From contig JAPPBZ010000024.1 of assembly GCA_026702635.1 (NCBI GenBank), forward strand, positions 1 to 8,717: a stretch of 8,717 nucleotides of DNA, given 5' to 3'. How positions within the stretch are numbered: the first letter of the stretch is position 1; the number at the start of each line of letters is the position of its first letter. This document shows positions 1 to 7,008 of the stretch, one piece after another. A program made the position numbers and the translations under genes. The stretch comes from Bacteroidota bacterium. Lineage in GTDB: Bacteria; Bacteroidota; Rhodothermia; Rhodothermales; Bin80. The notes below the pieces were generated by a model that saw only the letters and a program-made list of their open reading frames with translations, had not been told where the DNA came from and did no database searches.

Positions 1-168
1 ATGGGCTATCCATTGAATATTAGGAGTATTGATTCTTGTATTGCAATTGATAGATAGATCACCCCATCCATGATCGTCAGTGAGGTTAATGATCACGTTC
101 GGGGGGCGTTCGGAGCTGCAAGATGCGTACAGCATCACAGCAATAATTAGATGAGTCAAGCGGGACAT
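1..168 (-). CDS. Exported sulfatase (alkaline-phosphatase superfamily), N-terminal fragment cut by the window edge
   Basis: Read on the minus strand from an ATG at 168, 56 codons stay open to base 1, so the gene continues beyond the left edge. The fragment has a hydrophobic N-terminus (residues 5-15), then Ser-Cys-Ser-Ser around Cys17, then 'RPPNVIINLTDDHGWGDLS' (residues 21-39) and 'INTPNIQWIA' (46-55). This is the usual opening of type I sulfatases: the Asp-Asp pair (31-32) normally binds the active-site calcium, and 'TPNxxxxA' follows about 15 residues later. Sulfatases hydrolyse sulfate esters, often on algal or animal polysaccharides. The C/S-x-P-x-R site that is converted to formylglycine would lie outside the window, so activity and class cannot be judged. 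Cys17 could be a lipoprotein anchor, but Tyr at -3 makes the lipobox poor. It starts 36 bases after ispE on the same strand and could be co-transcribed with it. No Shine-Dalgarno sequence is visible. Confidence 0.82.
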   Translation of the reverse strand, partial: MSRLTHLIIAVMLYASCSSERPPNVIINLTDDHGWGDLSINCNTRINTPNIQWIAH

Positions 169-204
169 CAGAAAACTATCGTGAGTTAACCTGTAAATTT
201 ATTC

Positions 205-1059
205 TTAAGTATCTATTGCGGCCTGATGCCAAGTGGCATACCCTTTCGCTGCAGCTTCTTCAGCCGCCACTACCGCATCTTCTTTGCTCTCAAAGATACC
301 GTATACACCCGCACCCGATCCAGTAAGAGACGCAAACCCTGCCCCACTGCGCAGCAGTGAAGACTTGACTTCCTGAATTATCGGCCATTGTGAAAATACT
401 GGCTTCTCAAAATCATTGACTAATTCACACCTCCAACGATCCAGGTCATTGGATCGAACCACCTCAATCAGGTTTGGGGGATTCATCCCGGATACAATTA
501 CCTGTTGAAATGCCCATGCCGTAGAAATATGAACGGGAGGGACGACGACGGCTAAACTAAATGGAAACGCATAATCGGCCATGGGAGTCAGCCGTTCTCC
601 CCGTCCCTCCGCATATGCAGTCTGCCCATGCAAAAAGAATGGCACATCCGACCCAATTTTCAGTGCGAGTGACTTCAGCGCAATGGTGGCATCGTCTGAT
701 TTCCAATGATTGGATAACATACGAAGTGCCGCGGCAGCATCACTTGATCCGCCCCCAAGTCCTGCGCCGCGTGGAATTTTTTTTTCCAGATGGAACAATG
801 CTCCCTGATCGATCCCTGCAACTTTCTGCAAAAGCCTGGCCGCCCGGATAACCAAGTTGTCCTTTCCACAGGAAAGCGTGGCATCTGTGCAGGTCATGCT
901 GATGTTCCCTGCAGGACTGACCGTGATCCTGTCGGCCCATCCAATTGGATGAAACACTGTTGACAGATCATGGTATCCGTCCGCCCGTCTACGTATTATG
1001 TGGAGGCCAAGGTTAATCTTGGCCGGAGCACTTTCAAATAACACCTGCTCTAACGTCAA
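205..1059 (-). CDS. ispE: 4-diphosphocytidyl-2-C-methyl-D-erythritol kinase (IspE)
   Basis: IspE is a cytoplasmic GHMP-family kinase that uses ATP to phosphorylate the 2-hydroxyl of 4-diphosphocytidyl-2-C-methylerythritol in the non-mevalonate isoprenoid pathway. At 284 residues it has the normal family length. Visible motifs are the N-terminal 'APAKINLGLH' (11-20) with the expected catalytic Lys14, the glycine-rich ATP loop 'PRGAGLGGGSSDAAAAL' (96-112), 'GSDVPFF' (136-142) with the expected catalytic Asp138, and the C-terminal GHMP motif 'SLTGSGAGVYGIF' (244-256). No key residue appears missing. The start is uncertain: the frame is open upstream to a stop at 1090-1092 without an ATG, so translation begins at TTG 1059 or GTG 1044. 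The latter gives a protein starting five residues before 'SAPAKINL', also normal for the family. It is the upstream gene of a minus-strand pair with the sulfatase and is divergent from the polysaccharide genes, with no evident functional link to them. Confidence 0.96.
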   Translation of the reverse strand: MTLEQVLFESAPAKINLGLHIIRRRADGYHDLSTVFHPIGWADRITVSPAGNISMTCTDATLSCGKDNLVIRAARLLQKVAGIDQGALFHLEKKIPRGAGLGGGSSDAAAALRMLSNHWKSDDATIALKSLALKIGSDVPFFLHGQTAYAEGRGERLTPMADYAFPFSLAVVVPPVHISTAWAFQQVIVSGMNPPNLIEVVRSNDLDRWRCELVNDFEKPVFSQWPIIQEVKSSLLRSGAGFASLTGSGAGVYGIFESKEDAVVAAEEAAAKGYATWHQAAIDT

Positions 1060-1077
1060 TTTGTGTGTTTGGTATTC

Positions 1078-1146
1078 GTGATTTATACCTCAGTCCCGGA
1101 AGCATATCAAATTACGTGACAATTTAACAGGACCGGTGATTTATAC
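1078..1146. repeat. Pair of 11-bp direct repeats in the divergent intergenic region
   Basis: The word GTGATTTATAC occurs at 1078-1088 and again at 1136-1146, 58 bases apart from start to start. The first copy overlaps the -10 hexamer of the candidate ispE promoter. It might be an operator pair or simply chance in AT-rich DNA. No dyad symmetry is seen within the word. Confidence 0.3.
1082..1110 (-). promoter_or_regulatory. Candidate sigma70-type promoter for ispE
   Basis: On the minus strand, TTGATA (1105-1110) and TATAAA (1082-1087) are separated by exactly 17 bases. Each hexamer matches the sigma70 consensus at five of six positions. Transcription would begin near 1075, giving a leader of about 15 bases to the TTG start or about 30 to the GTG start. 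Many Bacteroidota use a different TTTG / TAnnTTTG promoter, so function in this host is an inference. Confidence 0.5.
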
Positions 1147-1389
1147 AGTTCCAGCTCAGGGAAAACTTCCAACTATTCCCTCACATTCCTCAAGGTATCA
1201 ACTCATTGAATGCTCACAGTAAGAACCAGGATTATCCATCAGAGGCATAAAACAGGGGTTGTCCAAGAATTGTTTGGAAACATGGCTTGCAGTGTACAGT
1301 TGGACCTCGCCACTTCTGACAAGATTCCATCATATCTATCGGTACATCGGCTACTTCGTATCCATTTGTCGTATAACTTTTATTCGCCG

Positions 1390-3108
1390 ATGTTTAGGCT
1401 AGTTGTTTTTTTAGCCACTGCTTCGTTGTTCTTTTCGCTTGTCCCTCCAATCAGCGCTCAGTTCTCCAACAATAATGCTCTGATTGTGAATTCCGATAGC
1501 AACCCTCAGGAGCAAATGCGGAGGGCCATGCTCAGTCAGGCTGGGCAATCAGGCCTCCTAGCTCTAGAAGGTGCAGTGGATCCGAACGAGTACCTCGTTG
1601 GCCCGGGGGACATTTTCAATGTAATGATTGGGGGCGTGATTCCAACTGAACTCCCTATTACCGTCTCGGTCTCCGGCACACTTTTACTGCCTGAGGTCGG
1701 CCTCCTGCAGGCGAGCGGACGATCTCTGGCCGAAGTCGAACAGGATGCCATTGCACTACTTGAGTCGCGATTTTCGAATGCACCCGTAAGTATTTCACTC
1801 GTCCAGGCGCGAAGTTTTTTCGTCCATGTTACGGGTACAGTTGCGCGAACTGGACGTTATCTTGTGCTTCCCGTGTCGCGTGTCAGTGATGTGATTCAAC
1901 AATCCTTTTCGACTGGCGTGGTCACGACGAGGCAGACCATGGAAGATGTCGAAGTTAATGTTGGGATGCCTGAGCGCGCGTTCCGTCCCGAGATTAACGA
2001 TGTGTATCAACCAGCATTTCGAAATGTTCGCGTACAGCATATTGACGGAACGGAGGAGTTGGTCGACTTCACCCGCTATCAAACAACCGGGAGTACGGAT
2101 CACAATCCCCTCTTGCGAGATGGGGATCGTATAAATGTCCCCGCGTTTCACGTTGTTCATGAAGGAGTCCGTGTTTCCGGCGACGTAGCTTGGCCCGGAT
2201 TGTATGATTGGCGGCCGGATGATACCGTGTTGAGTGTCCTTGATCTTGCGACGGGAGGGCGACCTCTTGATCCAACCGTCCGGTTTCGTGTAATGCGGTG
2301 GAGCGGTGAACAACACCGCACGGTACTCGACGAGAATCTTGGTAGTTTACAGGATGGTTCCATCGCGACCCATTCGTTGATGGCCGGAGACCATATCACC
2401 GTTTATGAACGGGAAACAGCTACCGCCAGCATTGAGGGATGGGTTACGTACCCAGGGGAATATCGCATCGAAGGCGGTGTAACTACACTTAGACAATTGG
2501 TTGAACTGGCGGGTGGCCTAAAGGAAGGAGCCAACCCGAATGCAGCTATCCTGGAGCGCACAAGTGTTGATAAATTAGTCCAGGTCCCCGATGTCCCTGT
2601 CCCCACCGTGCGACCTCAACCTCTGAGTGGGAATCGAGCTGTTCAGTCCTTTACTGAGGGATTCCAACGCTCATTCTCTGGAGAAATCGGCAATCAGGTA
2701 GCCGTTGATATTGCCGGAGCTTTGACTGGTAGCAGCGATGACATCGTGCTTTACGATGGTGATCGCCTCGTTTTCCCGCGCGATGAAGGGACCATTTATG
2801 TTTCGGGACATGTCCCACAACCCGGATATGTTACCTTTGTCCCCGGAATGACTGCCCGGCACTATGTCAACCGTGCTGGGGGCCTGGGACCAGGAGCAGA
2901 AGATGTGTACATATTTGATGGGAGCAGCGGAGCCGTACGCAAAGGCCTGAATGAACCCATTCGCTCCGGTGACACAATCTTCGTTGACTGGCTGGAGCAA
3001 CTAACGCTGAGTACACGTCAGGCCCGACTCCAACGATTCCAGGTCTTCGTGACAAGCTTGTCGGCGGCCACTGGTGTGACTGCAACAATTATTGCACTAC
3101 TGCGATGA
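1390..3108 (+). CDS. Outer-membrane polysaccharide export protein (OPX/Wza-type) with four SLBB blocks
   Basis: 572 residues from the chosen ATG. OPX proteins form the periplasm-spanning, outer-membrane channel through which capsule or exopolysaccharide leaves the cell. The start at 1390 places a signal peptide at the N-terminus (hydrophobic 4-20, likely cleavage after ISA-23). The in-frame start at 1210 would put 60 featureless residues before it. 'YLVGPGDIFNVMIGG' (68-82) opens the polysaccharide-export domain. Four SLBB-like blocks follow at about 144-253, 260-340, 346-465 and 467-534, each ending in a 'GDxIxVP'-like motif ('LLRDGDRINVPAF', 'LMAGDHITVYE', 'LYDGDRLVFP', 'IRSGDTIFVDW'). Insertions sit in block 1 (about 175-208) and block 3 (about 395-440, proline-rich). 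A hydrophobic helix (about 547-570) ends the protein and could be the outer-membrane helix, as in Wza. There is no lipobox Cys, unlike E. coli Wza. The stop overlaps the next start (ATGA), so it is probably coupled to the chain-length gene. Confidence 0.9.
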   Translation: MFRLVVFLATASLFFSLVPPISAQFSNNNALIVNSDSNPQEQMRRAMLSQAGQSGLLALEGAVDPNEYLVGPGDIFNVMIGGVIPTELPITVSVSGTLLLPEVGLLQASGRSLAEVEQDAIALLESRFSNAPVSISLVQARSFFVHVTGTVARTGRYLVLPVSRVSDVIQQSFSTGVVTTRQTMEDVEVNVGMPERAFRPEINDVYQPAFRNVRVQHIDGTEELVDFTRYQTTGSTDHNPLLRDGDRINVPAFHVVHEGVRVSGDVAWPGLYDWRPDDTVLSVLDLATGGRPLDPTVRFRVMRWSGEQHRTVLDENLGSLQDGSIATHSLMAGDHITVYERETATASIEGWVTYPGEYRIEGGVTTLRQLVELAGGLKEGANPNAAILERTSVDKLVQVPDVPVPTVRPQPLSGNRAVQSFTEGFQRSFSGEIGNQVAVDIAGALTGSSDDIVLYDGDRLVFPRDEGTIYVSGHVPQPGYVTFVPGMTARHYVNRAGGLGPGAEDVYIFDGSSGAVRKGLNEPIRSGDTIFVDWLEQLTLSTRQARLQRFQVFVTSLSAATGVTATIIALLR

Positions 3109-4271
3109 TGACCAATTCCAAAACATCTGAGATTGTCTGGTCTTTGGCTCGGACAATCCTGGCTCGGCGATGGTTTGTTCTTGGAGTGACCGGAATTACC
3201 GGCATCGCGGCAGTAATCATAAGCCTTTTCCTCTCAAACTGGTATTTGGCGGAAACACGTCTTCTGATCCCTGGACAAACATCTTCCGGCTTGCTTTCGA
3301 GTGTGATCAGCGGAGGTATTGGCAGCAGTGCCTCCTCCCTTCTCGGAGGGCTGGTCAGCGACTACCAGCAGCAGCTTGCTATCTTAGACAGCCGTAGCCT
3401 AAAGCAGAGTGTTGTCGAAGAGTTTGATCTCATTGACGTGTACGACCTTGCCGACAGCGATGCTCCTATGGAATACGCGATTGAGGAGTTAGAAGGAAAT
3501 ATAGAATTCGTCGTGGACAATGAATACAACTACCTTTCGGTCCAGGTTTATGATAAAGAACCTCAACGGGCAGCCGACATGGCGAATTTCTTTGTTGAAA
3601 AATTAAACCAGATTGGGATAAAGCTATCTACAGAAACCGCCAGGGCCTACCGTCTCACTGTCGAAAACCGCTACCAGGAAACGGAGGATAGTCTCGATGC
3701 GGTTCTATCGGCGATCCGCACACTTCAGCAGGAGACCGGCGTCCTGAATCTACCGGCGCAGGGAGCTGCATTTATGGAGGGACTGGCGGAATGGCGTTCC
3801 CAGATCTTTGCCGAAGAAATTAAATTTGAAACTCTGCTGTCTCTCTATGGCCCCAACCATTCCCAAACGCGTGCAGCACAGCAGGCCTTTGAACGAGCTA
3901 AGGAATCCTATGATCTCGCCTTGGAGGGACAAGAGCGACTTATGCCCGTACCACAGGATAATCTTCCGGACGTTGCACTTGAGTTTGCCAGATTGGAGAA
4001 AGAAGTCCTCATCTTGAGGACTCTGCTGGAGTTTGCACGTCCAGTACTAGAAGAGGCTCAGTTGAACGAGGAGCGTTCAGCAAAACCAGTACAGGTACTC
4101 GACCCTGCCATCGTACCCACAGAGAAAGCCCGCCCCTGGCGTGCGGCAATTTGCGTCGTCAGTACGTTTTCGGGCTTCCTGCTCTCCCTTCTTTATGTGC
4201 TCATCAGTTCTTGGTGGAAACGCAATTATGCTCTGATCGCTTCAAATCTGTCCTCTGCAGGAACAGTGTAA
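3105..4271 (+). CDS. Polysaccharide chain-length determinant (Wzz/PCP family), no kinase domain
   Basis: 388 residues. Polysaccharide co-polymerases sit in the inner membrane and control chain length and export together with Wzy and the OPX channel. The protein has one transmembrane segment near each end (about 23-44 and 345-367) and a long periplasmic part with helical, Gln/Glu-rich stretches (about 180-215 and 253-320). A Gly/Ser/Leu-rich segment follows the first membrane helix (60-82). The proline-containing 'VQVLDPAIVPTEKARPWRA' (329-347) leads into the second helix, as is typical of Wzz. The C-terminal tail after the second helix is only about 20 residues, so the BY-kinase domain fused in some homologues is absent and no separate kinase is seen nearby. 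ATG 3105 overlaps the upstream stop. A second ATG follows directly at 3108, and either could be used. No Shine-Dalgarno sequence is visible, consistent with coupled translation. Confidence 0.9.
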   Translation: MMTNSKTSEIVWSLARTILARRWFVLGVTGITGIAAVIISLFLSNWYLAETRLLIPGQTSSGLLSSVISGGIGSSASSLLGGLVSDYQQQLAILDSRSLKQSVVEEFDLIDVYDLADSDAPMEYAIEELEGNIEFVVDNEYNYLSVQVYDKEPQRAADMANFFVEKLNQIGIKLSTETARAYRLTVENRYQETEDSLDAVLSAIRTLQQETGVLNLPAQGAAFMEGLAEWRSQIFAEEIKFETLLSLYGPNHSQTRAAQQAFERAKESYDLALEGQERLMPVPQDNLPDVALEFARLEKEVLILRTLLEFARPVLEEAQLNEERSAKPVQVLDPAIVPTEKARPWRAAICVVSTFSGFLLSLLYVLISSWWKRNYALIASNLSSAGTV

Positions 4272-4293
4272 GGAGTTCTATCCGAAACTTGAG

Positions 4294-4299
4294 AAGGAG
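4294..4299 (+). promoter_or_regulatory. Strong Shine-Dalgarno site that decides the start of the Wzy-like gene
   Basis: AAGGAG at 4294-4299 lies six bases before ATG 4306, ideal spacing. A competing ATG at 4301 is only one base from the site and opens a different, 22-codon frame, so 4306 is favoured. This is the only clear Shine-Dalgarno site at any gene start in the window. Confidence 0.75.
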
Positions 4300-4305
4300 C
4301 ATGTC

Positions 4306-5757
4306 ATGCAACAAGTTGGGGTTCAACTCTCTCCTCAAAAAGTCTATCGCGCTGGGAATGCCTTGATCATTACCGGGCTCATTCTCGGCTTGGGACTAAC
4401 TTTTGCCCTAGCTAGCACTGGATCTGTCCCCTATTCAATCGCATTCCCTGCAGCAGTTCTGGGGATCATTGCAATCGGGTTTTTCTTTATCAATCCTCTC
4501 CTCAATTTGATGTTGGTCATTTTGGGATTTGTACTGATATCCCCAAATGAAGAAGGATTCCAAGTACTTGAGATCGCCTACGCGATTTACCTTTATGCAG
4601 TTCTTTTGATGTGGTTTTTCCACCACACAATTTTAGAACCGAAAGAGATACTGACCAAGAAGCCGGACCGTGCGCTGGCCCTATTCTTAGGGTTGCTCCC
4701 TGCAACCTTGATCCTTACAACGTTCTTTCAAGGGGATTTTCTCGTAGCATTCAGTGAGTTGATTTCACTCTCCATGCTGCTGATCTACTTCCCGGTCAAA
4801 TATACTGTCGTTCACCATCGAATAGGTCCAAAGCTTATGCTCACCACGATGGTTGTCATGAGTGTTGTGGTGGCGATTGTAAATACGTTCGAATATGCAT
4901 CGGACTTATCAAATGCTACCGCATTGTGGCATGTATCTGGATCCAGAGTCGTCGTGAATGATTGTCTGCTCATGATTGGTTCTCTGATGAGTCTGACGCT
5001 GTTGGTATATGCCCGAGGCCCCGTTTCATTGCTGCTTTCTGCAAGCGCATTGGCCTTCACATTCGCTGGGTTGATCATGACACAGGCGCGTGGATTCTGG
5101 CTCGCGTTTTTGCTTGGTGCACTGGCTCTCATCATACTGGTCCGGACACCTGAACGGATCAAAATACTCACGACAGGTGCCATTGTGAGCGTCCTGATTC
5201 TTGGGATTGGATATATCCTTCTTGGTCCATTCCTGAATGTAATTATTGAGGGCATTACAGAACGGTTTAGCACAATTGCTACAGCATTTACGCAAGACCT
5301 GTCTCTCATCAACCGGTTCCGGGAGACCGGAGCAGTTTTTGAGAAAATAATTGTGAATCCCCTGATCGGATATGGACCTGGCGTCTCCTATCTGTTTTAC
5401 GATATCGTTCATGTGGCAACACACACAGATTCGTTTGTGCACAATGGTTATGTCGGTCTTTGGTATAAATATGGGCTTTGGGGGCTGGGATTGGTTCTGT
5501 ATTTCTGGTATTCGACCACCAAGCTCGGACTGCAGGCGTTTCGAAGTGATGCTGCTGACCGCTGGACCCGTTTGGCAGGCCTGGCTGGGGCCATTCCACT
5601 GATCGCATTAACAGTTTCTACGTTGACTCAGAATCCGTTTTTTCTGAAAAATTACCTGTTCGTAATTGCAATTGCTGCTGGACTGGCAGCTGGTGCAGGT
5701 GAGCGGTCGTCAAATCAACTTAACCGCTCATCTGTTGCAACCCCGAACCATGCGTGA
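4306..5757 (+). CDS. O-antigen ligase/polymerase-type membrane protein (Wzy/WaaL superfamily)
   Basis: 483 residues, almost entirely hydrophobic, with about 11-12 predicted membrane helices by eye. The superfamily transfers or polymerises undecaprenyl-linked glycans on the periplasmic face of the inner membrane. Support comes from the arrangement typical of the Wzy_C region: 'TQARGFWLAFLLGALALIIL' (259-278) with Arg262 in a conserved position, then a periplasmic loop with 'NRFRETGAVFEKIIVNPLIG' (336-355), 'GYGPGV' (355-360) and 'THTDSFVHNGYVGLWYKYG' (372-390). His379 and Asn380 sit where the ligase/polymerase families keep a key His. Sequence alone does not separate a polymerase from a ligase. 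Its place just after export and chain-length genes and before glycosyltransferases favours a Wzy polymerase. It starts 34 bases after the chain-length gene and has a strong Shine-Dalgarno site. A 75-base gap without an evident terminator or promoter follows. Confidence 0.87.
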   Translation: MQQVGVQLSPQKVYRAGNALIITGLILGLGLTFALASTGSVPYSIAFPAAVLGIIAIGFFFINPLLNLMLVILGFVLISPNEEGFQVLEIAYAIYLYAVLLMWFFHHTILEPKEILTKKPDRALALFLGLLPATLILTTFFQGDFLVAFSELISLSMLLIYFPVKYTVVHHRIGPKLMLTTMVVMSVVVAIVNTFEYASDLSNATALWHVSGSRVVVNDCLLMIGSLMSLTLLVYARGPVSLLLSASALAFTFAGLIMTQARGFWLAFLLGALALIILVRTPERIKILTTGAIVSVLILGIGYILLGPFLNVIIEGITERFSTIATAFTQDLSLINRFRETGAVFEKIIVNPLIGYGPGVSYLFYDIVHVATHTDSFVHNGYVGLWYKYGLWGLGLVLYFWYSTTKLGLQAFRSDAADRWTRLAGLAGAIPLIALTVSTLTQNPFFLKNYLFVIAIAAGLAAGAGERSSNQLNRSSVATPNHA

Positions 5758-5832
5758 GGCTCTAAAATACACATGTCCTCCCTCGGACCGTGTAGAGAAC
5801 AAAAAAGAGCTTAGCGGTTCACCTGTCAAATC

Positions 5833-7008
5833 ATGCGAGTATTGATCCACGATTTTGGAGCGTACGCTTTCCCAGTTACGCTGAGTCAAGCTCTTCAGGA
5901 TCGCGGATACGATGTTGGACACGCCTATTGCGACAGCCTTGTCACAACCCCCCATAATGTGTGTGAGCGTACTGTCTCCTTCACATCTCTGCCTGTCCAG
6001 ACCTCTCGTCCACTCAACAAATACAATCTCGTACAGCGATGGATTCAGGAACAGGAATACGGGCGCCTTGCTACTCGTAGCATTCTGAATTTTAACCCGG
6101 ATATCGTGATTTCTGCAAATGCGCCACTAAACGCGCAGGAACGCATCCTGAAATCATGCAAACAAAGCGGCATCCCGTTTGTGTTTTGGCTGCAAGACCT
6201 GATTGGATTGGCAACTTCAAGAGTCCTGAAATCAAAGCTCCCCCTTCTTTCTATTGCCATTGGTCGCTACTTTCAATCACTTGAGGGACGATTGCTTCGA
6301 GAGAGTGATGCTGTAATTTCCATCACAGAGGATTTTACTCCTGCCCTTCAGAAATTTGGGGTTCTACCGGACCGATGCTATGTGATTGAAAACTGGGGTA
6401 CTCTGGATAGATTTCAAGGCGATCCTTCGATGTGGGCACAAAAAAATAAACTCAATCAACACCCCATTCTACTTTATGCGGGTACATTGAGCATGAAGCA
6501 CAACCCTGCTACCCTGCTACATCTTGCACAACAGGTTGGCAACCGTGCTCAAATTGTGGTTGTTTCTCAAGGAGCAGGTGCAGATTGGCTTACGAATGCA
6601 ATTGGTGAGCATGACCTCGATAACCTGACGGTACTGCCCTATCAGGAAGCGGGTCAACTGCCTGCGATGTACGCCAGTGCGCGACTGCTTCTGGTTTTAC
6701 TCACCGAGGATGCAGGACAGTTTTCAGTGCCCTCAAAAGTGCTGACCTGTCTCTGTGCAGGTCGGCCAATTCTTGCGGCCGTCCCCAAGGAAAATCTTGC
6801 GGCTCGGATAATTCAGAACTCAGGAGCAGGGTTTGTTATCGATCCAAATGATCACATTGGATTTGTCCGGAAAGCCCAGCTGCTTCTTGATAAACCGGAG
6901 TTATGTCAGACCTTGGGTGAAAGCGCTCGAAAATGGGCAGATGAACAGTTTGAGATCGGAAAAATCACCGATCAGTTTGAGCATGTCCTTAAACAGGCAT
7001 CCGCATGA
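5833..7008 (+). CDS. Glycosyltransferase, GT4-type (WbuB/WcaI-like)
   Basis: 391 residues with a GT-B fold pattern. Such enzymes transfer a sugar from a nucleotide donor to a lipid-linked acceptor on the cytoplasmic face. The start 'MRVLIHDFGAYAFPVTLSQAL' begins the first Rossmann strand, so the ATG is well placed, although no Shine-Dalgarno sequence is seen. The N-domain contains 'NPDIVISANAPL' (88-99) and 'FVFWLQDLIG' (116-125), a segment I associate with WbuB-like enzymes. The C-domain begins 'PILLYAGTLSMKHNP' (211-225), and the donor site reads 'DAGQFSVPSKVLTCLCAGRP' (293-312), close to the 'SVPSKVLxYLxAGRPIL' form of that subfamily. WbuB itself is a fucosaminyltransferase, but donor and acceptor here cannot be read from sequence. 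The hydrophobic 134-144 could give membrane association. The last codon overlaps the next gene's start (ATGA), so the two glycosyltransferases are probably made together. Confidence 0.88.
   Translation: MRVLIHDFGAYAFPVTLSQALQDRGYDVGHAYCDSLVTTPHNVCERTVSFTSLPVQTSRPLNKYNLVQRWIQEQEYGRLATRSILNFNPDIVISANAPLNAQERILKSCKQSGIPFVFWLQDLIGLATSRVLKSKLPLLSIAIGRYFQSLEGRLLRESDAVISITEDFTPALQKFGVLPDRCYVIENWGTLDRFQGDPSMWAQKNKLNQHPILLYAGTLSMKHNPATLLHLAQQVGNRAQIVVVSQGAGADWLTNAIGEHDLDNLTVLPYQEAGQLPAMYASARLLLVLLTEDAGQFSVPSKVLTCLCAGRPILAAVPKENLAARIIQNSGAGFVIDPNDHIGFVRKAQLLLDKPELCQTLGESARKWADEQFEIGKITDQFEHVLKQASA

Larger units (their letters stand above)
1060..1389. other. Divergent intergenic region between ispE and the polysaccharide genes
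   Basis: These 330 bases separate the two divergent transcription units. The ispE side carries the candidate promoter described separately. The frame of the export gene stays open back to 1210, but the 60 extra residues have no domain character and would bury the signal peptide, so I treat 1210-1389 as noncoding leader. I found no convincing plus-strand promoter, riboswitch or terminator. TAACTTTT at 1374-1381 resembles the Bacteroidota -7 element but lacks a correctly spaced TTTG. Confidence 0.6.

Noticed and set aside
1365..1381. TTTG (1365-1368) and TAACTTTT (1374-1381) as a Bacteroidota-type promoter for the export gene
   Set aside because: The two elements are only five bases apart, far too close, and the second lies eight bases before the start codon.
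1795..2316. 173-codon minus-strand frame inside the export gene
   Set aside because: It lies wholly antisense to a clearly coding gene, and its translation has no motif, hydrophobic pattern or family character.
4812..5312. 166-codon minus-strand frame inside the Wzy-like gene
   Set aside because: It is antisense to conserved membrane-protein sequence, and the composition is what an antisense reading of hydrophobic codons gives.
5026..5442. 138-codon Cys-rich minus-strand frame inside the Wzy-like gene
   Set aside because: The cysteines are not in a regular metal-binding spacing, and the frame is a shadow of the sense gene.
5735..5768. TTGCAA and TAAAAT as a promoter for the glycosyltransferase pair
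   Set aside because: The spacer is 22 bases, outside the workable range, so I do not call an internal promoter.
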